Assembly (NCBI GenBank): GCA_022791575.1
Contig: JAAVZI010000047.1
Coordinates: forward strand, 1-60,564
Length of the DNA stretch: 60,564 nucleotides
Reading direction: 5' to 3'
Origin: Lachnospiraceae bacterium
GTDB taxonomy: Bacteria > Bacillota > Clostridia > Lachnospirales > Lachnospiraceae
Below, in pieces: positions 11,278 to 19,926 of the stretch. The notes beneath the pieces were generated by a model, which ran no database searches, was not told where the DNA came from, and saw only the letters and a list, made by a program, of their open reading frames with translations. The stretch's first letter is position 1. Each line of letters begins with the position of its first letter. The position numbers were made by a program, and so were the translations under genes.

Positions 11278-11826
11278 ATGAATTATGCAAATCATCCAAA
11301 CTATAACCAGATGGGTAACTGCAGAAACTGTCAGAATCGTCCATACCCTATGAATGATCCATATACGATGAATCAGGAAGGCTGGCACGGAACCTGGCAG
11401 AATAGACCGCAGCCAATGCCTTATTATATGGCTTATCCATATCCGATGTTTATGCAGGGAGAAGACGATGACGAAAGAGATTTAGAAAAGTTACAGTCTA
11501 TGTTTCCCAAAGCAGCTCAGATGATACAGCCGGTGGTTGAGGAAGAATGCGACCGCATGGAATATGACGGAAGTCTGATGTTTGATGAATATCCGGATAA
11601 ACTAATGATGGAAAGGCTGATCGAAAACATTTACCAGAGAGTACAAAGTTCTGGAACAGAAGAAAATTATGATGAGGCAGAAGAAGATTCTGTTTTTGCA
11701 ACTCAGTGCAGAAACTGCAATGGAAATAGGTTTGGAGATGGGCTGCAGGACTTGATTTCTGTTATGCTGTTTGAAGAAATGCATAGAAGAAGATGCCGGC
11801 GCAGAAGATGTAAACGCTGGTGGTAA
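11278..11826 (+). CDS. Spore-coat-like Cys/Arg-rich protein of unknown function
   Basis: 182 aa. The N-terminus is rich in Asn, Tyr, Met and Pro (NRPYPMNDPYTM, PYYMAYPYPM) and contains CRNCQN, followed by a conserved-looking middle LQSMFPKAAQMIQPVVEEEC. The C-terminus has CRNCNGNRFGD and a basic end with RRRCRRRRCKRWW. This composition is typical of clostridial coat-associated proteins, which is the basis of the guess. I chose ATG 11278, 11 nt after CAGGAGG, over the ATG at 11257 that lies before that site. No enzymatic domain is visible. Confidence 0.5.
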   Translation: MNYANHPNYNQMGNCRNCQNRPYPMNDPYTMNQEGWHGTWQNRPQPMPYYMAYPYPMFMQGEDDDERDLEKLQSMFPKAAQMIQPVVEEECDRMEYDGSLMFDEYPDKLMMERLIENIYQRVQSSGTEENYDEAEEDSVFATQCRNCNGNRFGDGLQDLISVMLFEEMHRRRCRRRRCKRWW

Positions 11827-11872
11827 TGAGCAGAATCTCCATTAGGAAATCAAAGGACAACTTAGAAAATAC

Positions 11873-11901
11873 TTGAAAAAAATAACAATAGTTGGTACAA
11901 T
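11873..11901 (+). promoter_or_regulatory. Promoter upstream of the TagA-like gene
   Basis: TTGAAA (11873-11878), a 17-bp spacer and TACAAT (11896-11901), about 75 nt upstream of the start codon. Confidence 0.6.
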
Positions 11902-11974
11902 GGACAATAGGATATATTTTTTTATTATACAAATCATGCGAAAAAGTGTCCGATAAGAGAAAGGGCGTGTGGTT

Positions 11975-12655
11975 ATGTCAAAGAGAGTCCGGATTTTAGG
12001 CATGGAGATTGATAACCATACCATCAGGGAGATGATGTTTCTCCTGGATGAATATGTGAATAGCGATGGATTGAACCTGGCTGGTGTGGTTACGGCAGAT
12101 TTGTTAATGACAGCTTCGGAGAATCCTGATATACGGCAGATACTGGAACATATGGATATGCACATTATAGGGGATGCCACAATTCTGGAAGTGCTGGAGG
12201 AGACCTATGAACAGCAGGTGGGAGAAGTGCAGAGAAGGGATTTGGAAGAAGTATTTTTGAATTCTTTGATCAGCAAGCGTAAGAAGGTATATTGGATCAG
12301 TGATTCAGAAAACGATATGCCGGCTTTGCAGGATTATATGCAGCAGAATTATCCCAAATTAAATATAGCAGGCAGTTATATGGGAGATATGAATGAGGAA
12401 AATATAGATTCCATTGTAAATGAGATTAATGGAGTCGTGCCGGACGTAATTCTATTTCAGACAGATCTATTGTCCAGGCTGAAGCTCTTTATACAATATA
12501 GAAACCAGCTGAATGCCAAATTGTGCATATGTATGGGGTATCGGATCAAGTCTAAGTATTGGTCGCCAAACCGCAACAGCAAGATTAAGACATTAATTGA
12601 TCAGACGATGTTTAAGAGAAAAGTGGTACGTTACCAGATGAATCATAAAGGCTGA
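11975..12655 (+). CDS. Degenerate WecG/TagA/CpsF-family glycosyltransferase-like protein
   Basis: 226 aa. The C-terminal half follows the WecG/TagA pattern: KKVYWISDSENDMPALQDY, then YPKLNIAGSYMGDMNEENID and IVNEINGVVPDVILFQTD. The family's usual catalytic-region motifs (T.N near the N-terminus, the GaPkQE-like segment) are replaced by VVTADLLM and FQTDLLSRLK. It may therefore be an inactive or repurposed homologue rather than a teichoic-acid enzyme. The start is ATG 11975, 9 nt after AAGGG. A GC-rich hairpin follows the gene. Confidence 0.55.
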   Translation: MSKRVRILGMEIDNHTIREMMFLLDEYVNSDGLNLAGVVTADLLMTASENPDIRQILEHMDMHIIGDATILEVLEETYEQQVGEVQRRDLEEVFLNSLISKRKKVYWISDSENDMPALQDYMQQNYPKLNIAGSYMGDMNEENIDSIVNEINGVVPDVILFQTDLLSRLKLFIQYRNQLNAKLCICMGYRIKSKYWSPNRNSKIKTLIDQTMFKRKVVRYQMNHKG

Positions 12656-12662
12656 ATTTTAT

Positions 12663-12690
12663 GGGGCAGGCATGGTCTGCCCCTTCCTTA
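12663..12690 (+). terminator. Putative intrinsic terminator after the TagA-like gene
   Basis: GGGGCAG (12663-12669) pairs with CTGCCCC (12677-12683) around a 7-nt loop, followed by TTCCTT. The T tract is short, so termination may be partial. Confidence 0.55.
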
Positions 12691-12732
12691 ATATGGCAGG
12701 AGATTTCAGTCTGAGGAAAGGATGGATGAATC

Positions 12733-13530
12733 ATGGCGGGAAAACAAACATTAACAATCTGCTTTGCAAATAATAAGGGAGGCAGCGGAAAAACAACCAC
12801 ATGTTCGAATGTGGGCTATGCGCTGACGCTTCTGGGGAAAAAAGTATTGATGATCGATGGGGATATGCAGATGAATCTGACACTGTCTTTTTTTGAAGAA
12901 GAAAAGGTTCTTGCTATGGCCCAGGGAGAACAGAATATTTATTATGCCATGAAAGAGCAGAAAGATTTAAAGGATTATATTATCTCTTCTTCTTATGAAA
13001 ATCTGGATTTTATTCCATCCTCTTCTCTGATGAGTAATATAGAATATGAACTATTTACCAAATGGCAGAGGGAATATATTTTAAGAAAAAGTCTAAAATC
13101 TATTCAGGAATCCGCCGATTATGATTACATACTCATTGATGCACCGCCCACTTTAGGAGGCTGGGTTATGAATATTTTATGTGCTTCCGATCAACTGATT
13201 ATTCCGGTTGAGGCAAGTCCTTGGGGGTTATTTGGGCTGGCCAACCTGTTTGAATTTATCCGGGACGTCAAAGAAGCAGCCGGGCAGTTGTCTTTAATGG
13301 GTATTGCCATTACCAAAGTGGATACCAGAAAGAATTATTTTAAGCAGACGATGGAAACACTTGGTGAATTGGAAGATGTTTATGTATTTGAGAACTATAT
13401 CCGTGTAGACAGCACAATTGAGTGGTCACAGGATAACAGCAGACCTGTACTTGCATACAGGAAAGGAAGCAGAAGCGCCATAGAATATATGGAGCTAGCG
13501 AAGGAGGTAGAGCGGATTGGCGGTAGGTAA
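12733..13530 (+). CDS. ParA/Soj-family ATPase
   Basis: 265 aa. The deviant Walker A motif NNKGGSGKTT (about 13-22) identifies the ParA/MinD class, with IDGDMQMNLT (Walker A') and YDYILIDAPP (Walker B). These proteins form ATP-dependent dimers on DNA or membranes and position cargo. There is no membrane-targeting helix as in MinD. It overlaps the ParB-like gene by 14 nt, implying co-translation. The downstream gene is not a full ParB, so the cargo may not be the chromosome origin. Confidence 0.88.
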   Translation: MAGKQTLTICFANNKGGSGKTTTCSNVGYALTLLGKKVLMIDGDMQMNLTLSFFEEEKVLAMAQGEQNIYYAMKEQKDLKDYIISSSYENLDFIPSSSLMSNIEYELFTKWQREYILRKSLKSIQESADYDYILIDAPPTLGGWVMNILCASDQLIIPVEASPWGLFGLANLFEFIRDVKEAAGQLSLMGIAITKVDTRKNYFKQTMETLGELEDVYVFENYIRVDSTIEWSQDNSRPVLAYRKGSRSAIEYMELAKEVERIGGR

Positions 13531-14062
13531 AGAAAGTATTTTAAGGGCAGGAAGTGCCAATGCGGCGGCCAAAGAGAAGAAGAATGGCCCAGCAGAAGGA
13601 AAAGAACAAGAGAAAACGGAAATTAAAAAAGACAAAACGAAAGCAGCAGAAGAAAGAAAAAACAATAAACCAGCAGAACCTGTAATGAAGGTACAGGCTG
13701 GGGAGTTAAGGTCAGTTCCTAAGACATGGGGAACACCAGTTCTTAAAGAGGAGGATGTAGCAGCGCTTGCGGTGAGTATAAAGGAGTTTGGAATGATCGT
13801 GCCAGTGCTGGTATATAAGAATAAGAAACAAGAGCTTCTGATCTTAAAGGGCTATCATAGAATGGCGGCAGCACAGAAGGCAGGGCTGACTGAGATTCCT
13901 GTTTGTTTTACAGAGGCAGGAACGGACAGCAAAGCAAAGAAACTATTTGAAGAGCTGCGTTCCCTGGAAAGTGATAAGAGGGTTGAGACAGCTTCTGAAA
14001 GTAAGAAGGACTATGAAATCATCTCATCAATATCTGCCAGCCTGCCTGCATATTTATTATAA
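13517..14062 (+). CDS. ParB N-terminal-domain protein without a DNA-binding domain
   Basis: 181 aa. Residues 1-60 are a Lys/Glu/Ala-rich, probably disordered tail. Residues about 70-135 match the ParB/Srx N-terminal fold: VAALAVSIKEFGMIVPVLVY, then LLILKGYHRMAAAQKAG at the position of the GERR..A phosphate-binding box, and LTEIPVCF. No helix-turn-helix or dimerisation domain follows, so it is not a canonical centromere-binding ParB. TTG start with AAGGAGGT 8 nt upstream, inside the parA-like gene. Confidence 0.72.
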   Translation: MAVGKESILRAGSANAAAKEKKNGPAEGKEQEKTEIKKDKTKAAEERKNNKPAEPVMKVQAGELRSVPKTWGTPVLKEEDVAALAVSIKEFGMIVPVLVYKNKKQELLILKGYHRMAAAQKAGLTEIPVCFTEAGTDSKAKKLFEELRSLESDKRVETASESKKDYEIISSISASLPAYLL

Positions 14063-14147
14063 AGGAAAATGATTCTGGACATAAAAGGACAAAAGCAGTC
14101 CATATCTGGTTGGTGAACTAAGATAAGAAGAAACATGGGAGGATATT

Positions 14148-16001
14148 ATGTCAAGAGAAGATTATAAGAAAGCATATAAATTAGGAAAAAAAGATTATCA
14201 GGCGCGGGCACACCGGGGTGTGAGGCCTACCCTGAAGGTTCTGGATGATATCATGCCAGAGAAGGGTTCCTATTCTGAGTTGTCGCTTGGCCTGGTACAG
14301 ATTCCCACAGACCGGATTGTCGGAACCAAAACAGAAGCTCGAAGTACATCATTCGCCGGTAATTTTATGCCGATTCTGCAAGAAGATACAGAGTTTGCTT
14401 CCAAATGGTCAAATCTGAGCACCAGTCATGTAGAGGAGGGAATCCGTACGCCGATTAAGGCATACGAATACATGAATAAATTCTATGTGGAGGAAGGGAA
14501 TAAGCGGGTTAGTGTTATGAAATATTTTGGGGTTGTATCCATACCCGGTGAAGTAATCCGTATTATTCCTGAAAGTACAGAAGAAAAAGAGAATAAGATC
14601 TATTATGAGTTCCTGGATTTCTACAGGCTGGCGCCTATTAATTATATCTGGTTTTCTAAAGAGGGGAATTTCGCCAAATTGCAGGAAGCGGTAGGAAAAG
14701 AACCAGGAGAGGCATGGAACGAACAGGATCTATTAACATTCAGTTCTGTGTATACACGTTTTTCAGCCGAATACAGAGCAATGGGCGGCAGTAAGCTGAA
14801 AATAACACCAGGAGACGCATTTCTGGCATTTATTACTCTATATGGATATGCTGCCATTGACGAAACAACGACAAATGAACTAAAGGCATTGATAGAAAAA
14901 AGCTGGGAGGAGTTTGAACTGCTTCAGGAGGAAGAGGGGATTGACCTGAAGATGGAGCCGAACCAAGAGAAAAAACCGCTTCTTAATATCCTGAATCCAT
15001 TAATTACGCCAAAGATGAAGATCGCGTTTATATATGAAAAAACACCTGGGACTTCTTCCTGGACTTATGGACACGAGCTGGGCAGGCTATATTTAGAACA
15101 GACGTTCTTAGAAGAGGTGGAAACGATTTCTTATCATAATGGAAACCAGGATAATATAGATGAATTAATTGAAAATGCTATTGAAAAAGGCTGTAATCTG
15201 ATATTTACTACAACGCCCTCTTTTGTTCAGGCCAGTGTAAAAGCAGCAATTGCATATCCGAAAGTACATATACTGAACTGCTCGTTGAATACCTCCCATC
15301 GGTATATACGTACGTACTATTCCAGAATGCATGAGGCTAAGTTTCTAATGGGAGCCATAGCCGGGGCAATGGCAGAGAATAACCGTCTGACATATATTGC
15401 AGATTATCCATTCTGCGGTACGATTGCCAATATCAATGCATTTGCCTTTGGAGCAAAGATGATTAATCCGCGTGCAGAGGTATATCTGGAGTGGTCTACC
15501 ATGGAAGAGGTAGACATCGAAGAGCGTATCCGGGAGACCGGCTCTTCTTGTATCTCAGGAAGAGATCTGGTAATTCCTGACCGGCCATCGCGATTTTTCG
15601 GGCTGTATCATATGGAAGGAGGGCTGCCAAGGAATCTGGCTATGCCAGTTCGGCATTGGGGCAGGTTCTATGAGCAGCTGATTCGAACTATTATGGATGG
15701 TACATGGAAGTATGATGATGATCCGTCTTCTACAAAGGCGATTAATTATTGGTGGGGAATGTCAGCGGGAGTGATTGATGTGATCTGTTCCCGTAATCTG
15801 CCGATTGGAACCAGACGACTGGTGAAACTGCTGAAATCTACGATTCGTTCAGAGGTTTTTAACCCATTTTCGGGAGTATTGTTCTCGCAGACCGGGATGG
15901 TAGAGGAGAAAATAGACCAGAGTCTGCTGCCGGAAGAGATTATGACTATGGATTGGCTGGCAGAGAATGTAATAGGAGTCATTCCGGAAATGGAAGGATA
16001 A
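14148..16001 (+). CDS. Cytoplasmic BMP-family ligand-binding protein with ParB-like N-terminal region
   Basis: 617 aa. There is no signal peptide or lipobox. Residues about 40-145 resemble a ParB/Srx-type domain: ELSLGLVQIPTDRIVG, an ASKWSNLSTSHVEEGIRTPI segment, and FYVEEGNKRVSVMKYFG at the position of the ParB GERR box. Residues about 295-600 match BMP/PnrA nucleoside-binding proteins: MKIAFIYEKTPGTSSWTYGH, then a NLIFTTTPSF segment and HEAKFLMGAIAGAMAENN. BMP proteins are normally exported lipoproteins, so this looks like an intracellular sensor. The ParB-like assignment is by eye. Confidence 0.68.
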   Translation: MSREDYKKAYKLGKKDYQARAHRGVRPTLKVLDDIMPEKGSYSELSLGLVQIPTDRIVGTKTEARSTSFAGNFMPILQEDTEFASKWSNLSTSHVEEGIRTPIKAYEYMNKFYVEEGNKRVSVMKYFGVVSIPGEVIRIIPESTEEKENKIYYEFLDFYRLAPINYIWFSKEGNFAKLQEAVGKEPGEAWNEQDLLTFSSVYTRFSAEYRAMGGSKLKITPGDAFLAFITLYGYAAIDETTTNELKALIEKSWEEFELLQEEEGIDLKMEPNQEKKPLLNILNPLITPKMKIAFIYEKTPGTSSWTYGHELGRLYLEQTFLEEVETISYHNGNQDNIDELIENAIEKGCNLIFTTTPSFVQASVKAAIAYPKVHILNCSLNTSHRYIRTYYSRMHEAKFLMGAIAGAMAENNRLTYIADYPFCGTIANINAFAFGAKMINPRAEVYLEWSTMEEVDIEERIRETGSSCISGRDLVIPDRPSRFFGLYHMEGGLPRNLAMPVRHWGRFYEQLIRTIMDGTWKYDDDPSSTKAINYWWGMSAGVIDVICSRNLPIGTRRLVKLLKSTIRSEVFNPFSGVLFSQTGMVEEKIDQSLLPEEIMTMDWLAENVIGVIPEMEG

Positions 16002-16008
16002 CTTACTT

Positions 16009-16626
16009 ATGAAAATACTGGCAATTGCAGATCAGGAGTCGAAATATCTGTGGGATTATTTTGATAAAAGCAAGTTGGAAGGAATTGACCTGATTATTTC
16101 CTGTGGAGATCTGAATCCGCATTACCTTTCTTTTCTGGTAACCCTTTCCTCTGTACCAGTATTATATGTGCATGGGAATCATGATGGGAAATACCAAAAT
16201 GATCCGCCAGAGGGCTGTACCTGTATTGAAGATAAAATTTATGTGCATAAAGGAATCCGTATTCTGGGTTTGGGCGGTTCTATGCGTTATAATCCTGGCC
16301 CTCACCAGTATACAGAGAGACAGATGAGGCAGAGAGTTGCTAAATTATGGTTCCGCTTATTCCGCAAAAGAGGGTTCGATATTTTGGTGACGCATTCCCC
16401 GGCTTATCAGTTGAATGATGGCCGGGATCTGCCGCATCAGGGATTCCAGGTATTCCGTTCTCTGCTGGAGAAGTACCGGCCGAAGTTTTTCCTTCATGGA
16501 CATGTGCATATGTCGTATGGAAGAGACTATAAGAGGTATGATAAATATCAGGATACTCATATTATCAATGCATTTGAACGGTGCATCTTTGAATTTGAAG
16601 ATGAGAATCCTCAGGAGCATTTATAA
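16009..16626 (+). CDS. Calcineurin-type metallophosphoesterase
   Basis: 205 aa. Metal-binding motifs in order: D8 in IADQES (the usual D.H is D.E here), SCGDLN, HGNHDG (about 56-61), THSP and HGHVHMS. The set matches small YfcE/YvnB-like phosphoesterases, which act on phosphodiesters or nucleotides. It starts 7 nt after the BMP-fusion gene stops, so the two are probably cotranscribed. A substrate related to the ligand bound by that protein is an inference. Confidence 0.82.
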   Translation: MKILAIADQESKYLWDYFDKSKLEGIDLIISCGDLNPHYLSFLVTLSSVPVLYVHGNHDGKYQNDPPEGCTCIEDKIYVHKGIRILGLGGSMRYNPGPHQYTERQMRQRVAKLWFRLFRKRGFDILVTHSPAYQLNDGRDLPHQGFQVFRSLLEKYRPKFFLHGHVHMSYGRDYKRYDKYQDTHIINAFERCIFEFEDENPQEHL

Positions 16627-16643
16627 AATTATTAATTAGGTTA

Positions 16644-16672
16644 TTTACTTTAAAAGGAAATTGCGTTATAAT
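16644..16672 (+). promoter_or_regulatory. Promoter of the iron alcohol dehydrogenase gene
   Basis: TTTACT (16644-16649), a 17-bp spacer and TATAAT (16667-16672), 49 nt before the GTG start. Confidence 0.65.
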
Positions 16673-16720
16673 GATAATATTCGGTAAGTAGATAAATTTG
16701 CATAGGAGGAGGCAGCAGGA

Positions 16721-17866
16721 GTGAAAAGTTTTGAGATTAAAACAAAGATATATTTTGGGGAAAATGCATTAGACAGGCTGGCAGATCTGCCTTATAAGAA
16801 AGTTCTGATTATCACAGATCCGTTTGTGGTAGAGAGCGGAATGATTAAGATGATTACCTACCGTCTGGACGGAAGCGGAATTCAGTCAGAGATTTTCAAA
16901 GATGTAGTGCCGGATCCGCCGGTGGAAAAGGTAGTATTAGGGGTTAAGAAGCTGATGGAATATAAGCCGGAAGCGATTATTGCAGTAGGCGGAGGTTCTG
17001 CCATTGATTCAGCCAAAGCGATGAAGGAATTTGCAATTAAGATCGGAGATCTGCAGGAGATGCCGTTGATTGCGATTCCGACTACAAGCGGAACTGGATC
17101 GGAAGTAACTTCTTTTTCGGTTATTACCGATGCAGAGACACATACCAAATATCCGCTGGTATCGGACAGCCTGGTTCCGGTGGAAGCAATTCTGGACGCA
17201 GAGCTGGTGAAGAGTGTGCCGCCGGCGATTACGGCAGATACTGGTATGGATGTACTGACACATGCCTTGGAAGCCTATGTCAGCACGAACAACAATGAAT
17301 TTTCCAATGCGCTGGCTGAGAAAGCAATCGAAATTGTTGGGGCATTTTTGTTAAGAGCATATTATGATGGTTCCGATATGCATGCTAGGCAAAAGATGCA
17401 TGTAGCTTCCTGCTTGGCCGGACTGGCATTTAATTCTGCTTCCTTGGGCCTGAATCATGGTATGGCGCATCAGCTGGGTGCTAATTTCCATATTCCTCAT
17501 GGCCGTGCGAACGCAATTCTGCTTCCTCATATTATGCAGTTTAACAGTGACATTAATAAGAACAGCAGAAGCAGGAAGGAATATCTGCCATCTGTACATA
17601 AATATCTGCATGCGGCGCAGATTCTGGGACTTACAAACTTTAATGAGATTACAACCATCCGTGCTACCGTCAGCTGGATTCAGTTTATGATGAAAGAGAT
17701 GGACGTGCCGTTTTCGATATCACAAACGGGTAAAGTAACAGAAGAAGAGTATATGGCTAGAATCAGCGATATGGCAGATGCTGCATTGGCGGATGCCTGT
17801 ACAGCAACCAATCCGCGTGTCCCTTCTAAGGCTGATGTTATGCAGATTTATAGGGATATCTGGTAG
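16721..17866 (+). CDS. Iron-containing alcohol dehydrogenase
   Basis: 381-aa group III dehydrogenase, NAD(P)-dependent. The nucleotide-binding motif GGGSAIDSAKAM lies near residue 90 and the PTTSGTGSEVT segment near 120. The Fe2+ ligand region includes D and H residues in TGMDVLTHALEAY, with the other histidines in NHGMAHQLG and IPHGRANA. It resembles butanol or 1,3-propanediol dehydrogenases; the substrate cannot be told from sequence. GTG start with AGGAGGAGG 8 nt upstream. It has its own promoter. Confidence 0.9.
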   Translation: MKSFEIKTKIYFGENALDRLADLPYKKVLIITDPFVVESGMIKMITYRLDGSGIQSEIFKDVVPDPPVEKVVLGVKKLMEYKPEAIIAVGGGSAIDSAKAMKEFAIKIGDLQEMPLIAIPTTSGTGSEVTSFSVITDAETHTKYPLVSDSLVPVEAILDAELVKSVPPAITADTGMDVLTHALEAYVSTNNNEFSNALAEKAIEIVGAFLLRAYYDGSDMHARQKMHVASCLAGLAFNSASLGLNHGMAHQLGANFHIPHGRANAILLPHIMQFNSDINKNSRSRKEYLPSVHKYLHAAQILGLTNFNEITTIRATVSWIQFMMKEMDVPFSISQTGKVTEEEYMARISDMADAALADACTATNPRVPSKADVMQIYRDIW

Positions 17867-17966
17867 GTTTGTCAGCAGGTCTTTGTGAAGATTATACAAA
17901 AAATCTATCGGCAGTTTTTGTGGTTCGAATAAATGTACCAAAATCTTGTAATATGAGAAAAGCAAG

Positions 17967-17995
17967 TTGACAATCTGGAAGAAAATGCATATAAT
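17967..17995 (+). promoter_or_regulatory. Promoter of the Amt-PII gene
   Basis: Perfect TTGACA (17967-17972), a 17-bp spacer and perfect TATAAT (17990-17995). Transcription would begin near 18002, only about 10 nt before the terminator hairpin. Confidence 0.85.
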
Positions 17996-18011
17996 GTAAT
18001 TGTAAATGACG

Positions 18012-18047
18012 AAGGCGTCTTGAACAGTAGTTCAGGGCGCCTTTTTT
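18012..18047 (+). terminator. Promoter-proximal terminator/attenuator before the Amt-PII gene
   Basis: A 14-bp stem (18012-18025 with 18030-18043, including G-T pairs) with a 4-nt AGTA loop is followed by an unbroken T run to 18047. It has the form of a strong intrinsic terminator and lies between the promoter and the ribosome binding site of the gene it precedes. Read-through control, for example by an antiterminator protein, is the natural inference. Confidence 0.8.
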
Positions 18048-18071
18048 GTCTAAAAAATGGAGGTGTTATAT

Positions 18072-19829
18072 ATGAGTATTACAAGTTTAATTACAGCAGT
18101 AGATTTACAGGAAATGGTCAATCATACCGTGTTCCCAATCTGGTTTTTGATTGGGGCAGCGCTAGTGTTCTTTATGCAGTGTGGGTTTGCTATGGTGGAG
18201 ACTGGTTTTACTAGAGCAAAGAATGCTGGCAATATTATCATGAAGAATCTGATGGATTTTTGTATTGGAACGGTTGTCTTTATATTGATCGGTTTTGGTT
18301 TTTTGCTGGGTGAAGATGTATCTGGAATCATTGGAAGACCGGGGTTTGATATTTTTACAGACTATCAGAACTTTGATTGGTCTGGATTTGTATTTAACTT
18401 AGTATTTTGTGCAACAGCAGCCACGATTGTATCCGGTGCCATGGCAGAGAGAACAAAGTTTATCTCCTATTGTATCTATTCAGCTGTGATTTCGGCTATC
18501 ATCTATCCGATTGAGGCTCATTGGATCTGGGGAGGAGGCTGGCTGGCACAGTGGGGATTCCATGATTTTGCTGGTTCCTGTGCGATTCATATGGTAGGTG
18601 GTATCTCGGCCTTGATCGGAGCGAAGATCTTAGGTCCGCGTATTGGAAAATTTAAGAAAGATGCCAGCGGCCATATAACTAAGGTAAAGGCGATTCCGGG
18701 TCATTCTCTTACGCTGGGTGCACTGGGCTGTTTTATTCTCTGGTTTGGCTGGTATGGATTTAATGGAGCGGCAGCAACAACGGGACCGCAATTGGCTTCA
18801 ATATTCGTTACTACAACGATTGCTCCGGCAGTGGCAACCTTTGTCTGTATGATTTTTACTTGGTTAAAGTACGGTAAGCCAGATGTTTCCATGTGTTTGA
18901 ATGCTTCTTTGGCAGGGTTAGTCGGAATTACAGCGGGTTGTGACGTCATGGATGCGGCAGGCGCACTTGCGGTAGGAATGGTATCTGGAGTCTTGGTAGT
19001 GTTCGGTGTATGGCTTCTGGATTATGTGCTGCATATTGATGATCCGGTCGGTGCTGTTGCGGTACATATGCTGAACGGGATCTGGGGTACGCTGGCAGTT
19101 GGCTTATTTGCAACAAAGTCTGCGCCGGAAAGCGGACTTCAGGGCCTATTCTATGGCGGCGGAGTGGAACTGTTAGGGAAGCAGATAATAGGTATTGCAG
19201 CGGTTGGTATCTGGACAGCGATTGCAATTACAATTACTTATCTGGTGATTAATGCAACAATTGGCTTGAGGGCTTCGGCAGAAGAAGAAATTCATGGCTT
19301 GGATGCTGCAGAACATGGCTTGACTTCTGCTTATGCGGACTTTATGCCGGCGCCTGCTGCTGGTGCAAGCATGGCCTCTGGAATCAATACTGTGGATACA
19401 CAGACAGCAGTAGTTAAGGAGGCGGCTGTTCCGGTTGTTGGAGATGTTGAAGCCGCAGAAAGGGCGAAGATCTCTAAGGTATCCATTCTGTGTAAGCAGA
19501 ATCGCTTTGAAGAGTTAAAGGCGGCTTTGAATGAAATTGATGTGATGGGTATTACGGTAACTCAGGTACTTGGCTGTGGAGTACAGAAAGGAAATACTGC
19601 GAAATACTATCGTGGTGTTGAGATGGATATGATTCTGCTTCCTAAGATTAAGGTTGAGGTGGTTGTCAGCAATGTACCTGTGAAGAAGGTTATTGAAACG
19701 GCAGTGAAAGCACTTTATACCGGACATATTGGCGATGGTAAGATTTTTGTCTATGATGTGGAAAATGCAGTAAAAGTCAGAACAGGAGAGCAGGGAGTAG
19801 AAGCTTTGCAGGGAAGCCCTGAAGATTAA
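18072..19829 (+). CDS. amt: Ammonium transporter fused to a C-terminal PII signalling domain
   Basis: 585 aa. Residues about 1-410 form an 11-helix Amt channel with FFMQCGFAMVETGF, SGAMAERTKF and the conserved VGAVAVHMLNGIWG, carrying one of the twin pore histidines. After an Ala-rich linker (about 415-465) comes a complete PII domain: ISKVSILCKQNRFEELKAAL, a T-loop with QKGNTAKYYRG, and TGHIGDGKIFV for the ATP/2-oxoglutarate site. The gate is thus covalently tied to its regulator. ATG 18072 is chosen because GGAGGTG lies 6 nt upstream. Confidence 0.93.
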   Translation: MSITSLITAVDLQEMVNHTVFPIWFLIGAALVFFMQCGFAMVETGFTRAKNAGNIIMKNLMDFCIGTVVFILIGFGFLLGEDVSGIIGRPGFDIFTDYQNFDWSGFVFNLVFCATAATIVSGAMAERTKFISYCIYSAVISAIIYPIEAHWIWGGGWLAQWGFHDFAGSCAIHMVGGISALIGAKILGPRIGKFKKDASGHITKVKAIPGHSLTLGALGCFILWFGWYGFNGAAATTGPQLASIFVTTTIAPAVATFVCMIFTWLKYGKPDVSMCLNASLAGLVGITAGCDVMDAAGALAVGMVSGVLVVFGVWLLDYVLHIDDPVGAVAVHMLNGIWGTLAVGLFATKSAPESGLQGLFYGGGVELLGKQIIGIAAVGIWTAIAITITYLVINATIGLRASAEEEIHGLDAAEHGLTSAYADFMPAPAAGASMASGINTVDTQTAVVKEAAVPVVGDVEAAERAKISKVSILCKQNRFEELKAALNEIDVMGITVTQVLGCGVQKGNTAKYYRGVEMDMILLPKIKVEVVVSNVPVKKVIETAVKALYTGHIGDGKIFVYDVENAVKVRTGEQGVEALQGSPED

Positions 19830-19841
19830 TTAAGTAAATAC

Positions 19842-19885
19842 AGCATGATCTATCACGGTGATTGGATGATAGATCATGCTTTTTT
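19842..19885 (+). terminator. Intrinsic terminator after the Amt-PII gene
   Basis: A perfect 14-bp stem (19842-19855 with 19867-19880), an 11-nt loop and a run of T residues. Confidence 0.92.
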
Positions 19886-19926
19886 GCATGTTAGACTGCA
19901 TATCTGGCAGCTTGCGTTCGCCTGCC

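Noticed and set aside
17973-17989. Shared ATCTGGAAGAA in the spacers of the amt and mbl promoters, considered as a regulator site or sigma-54 element
   Set aside because: The GG-to-GC spacing does not fit a -24/-12 promoter, the offset to the -10 box differs by one base between the two, and only two copies were found.
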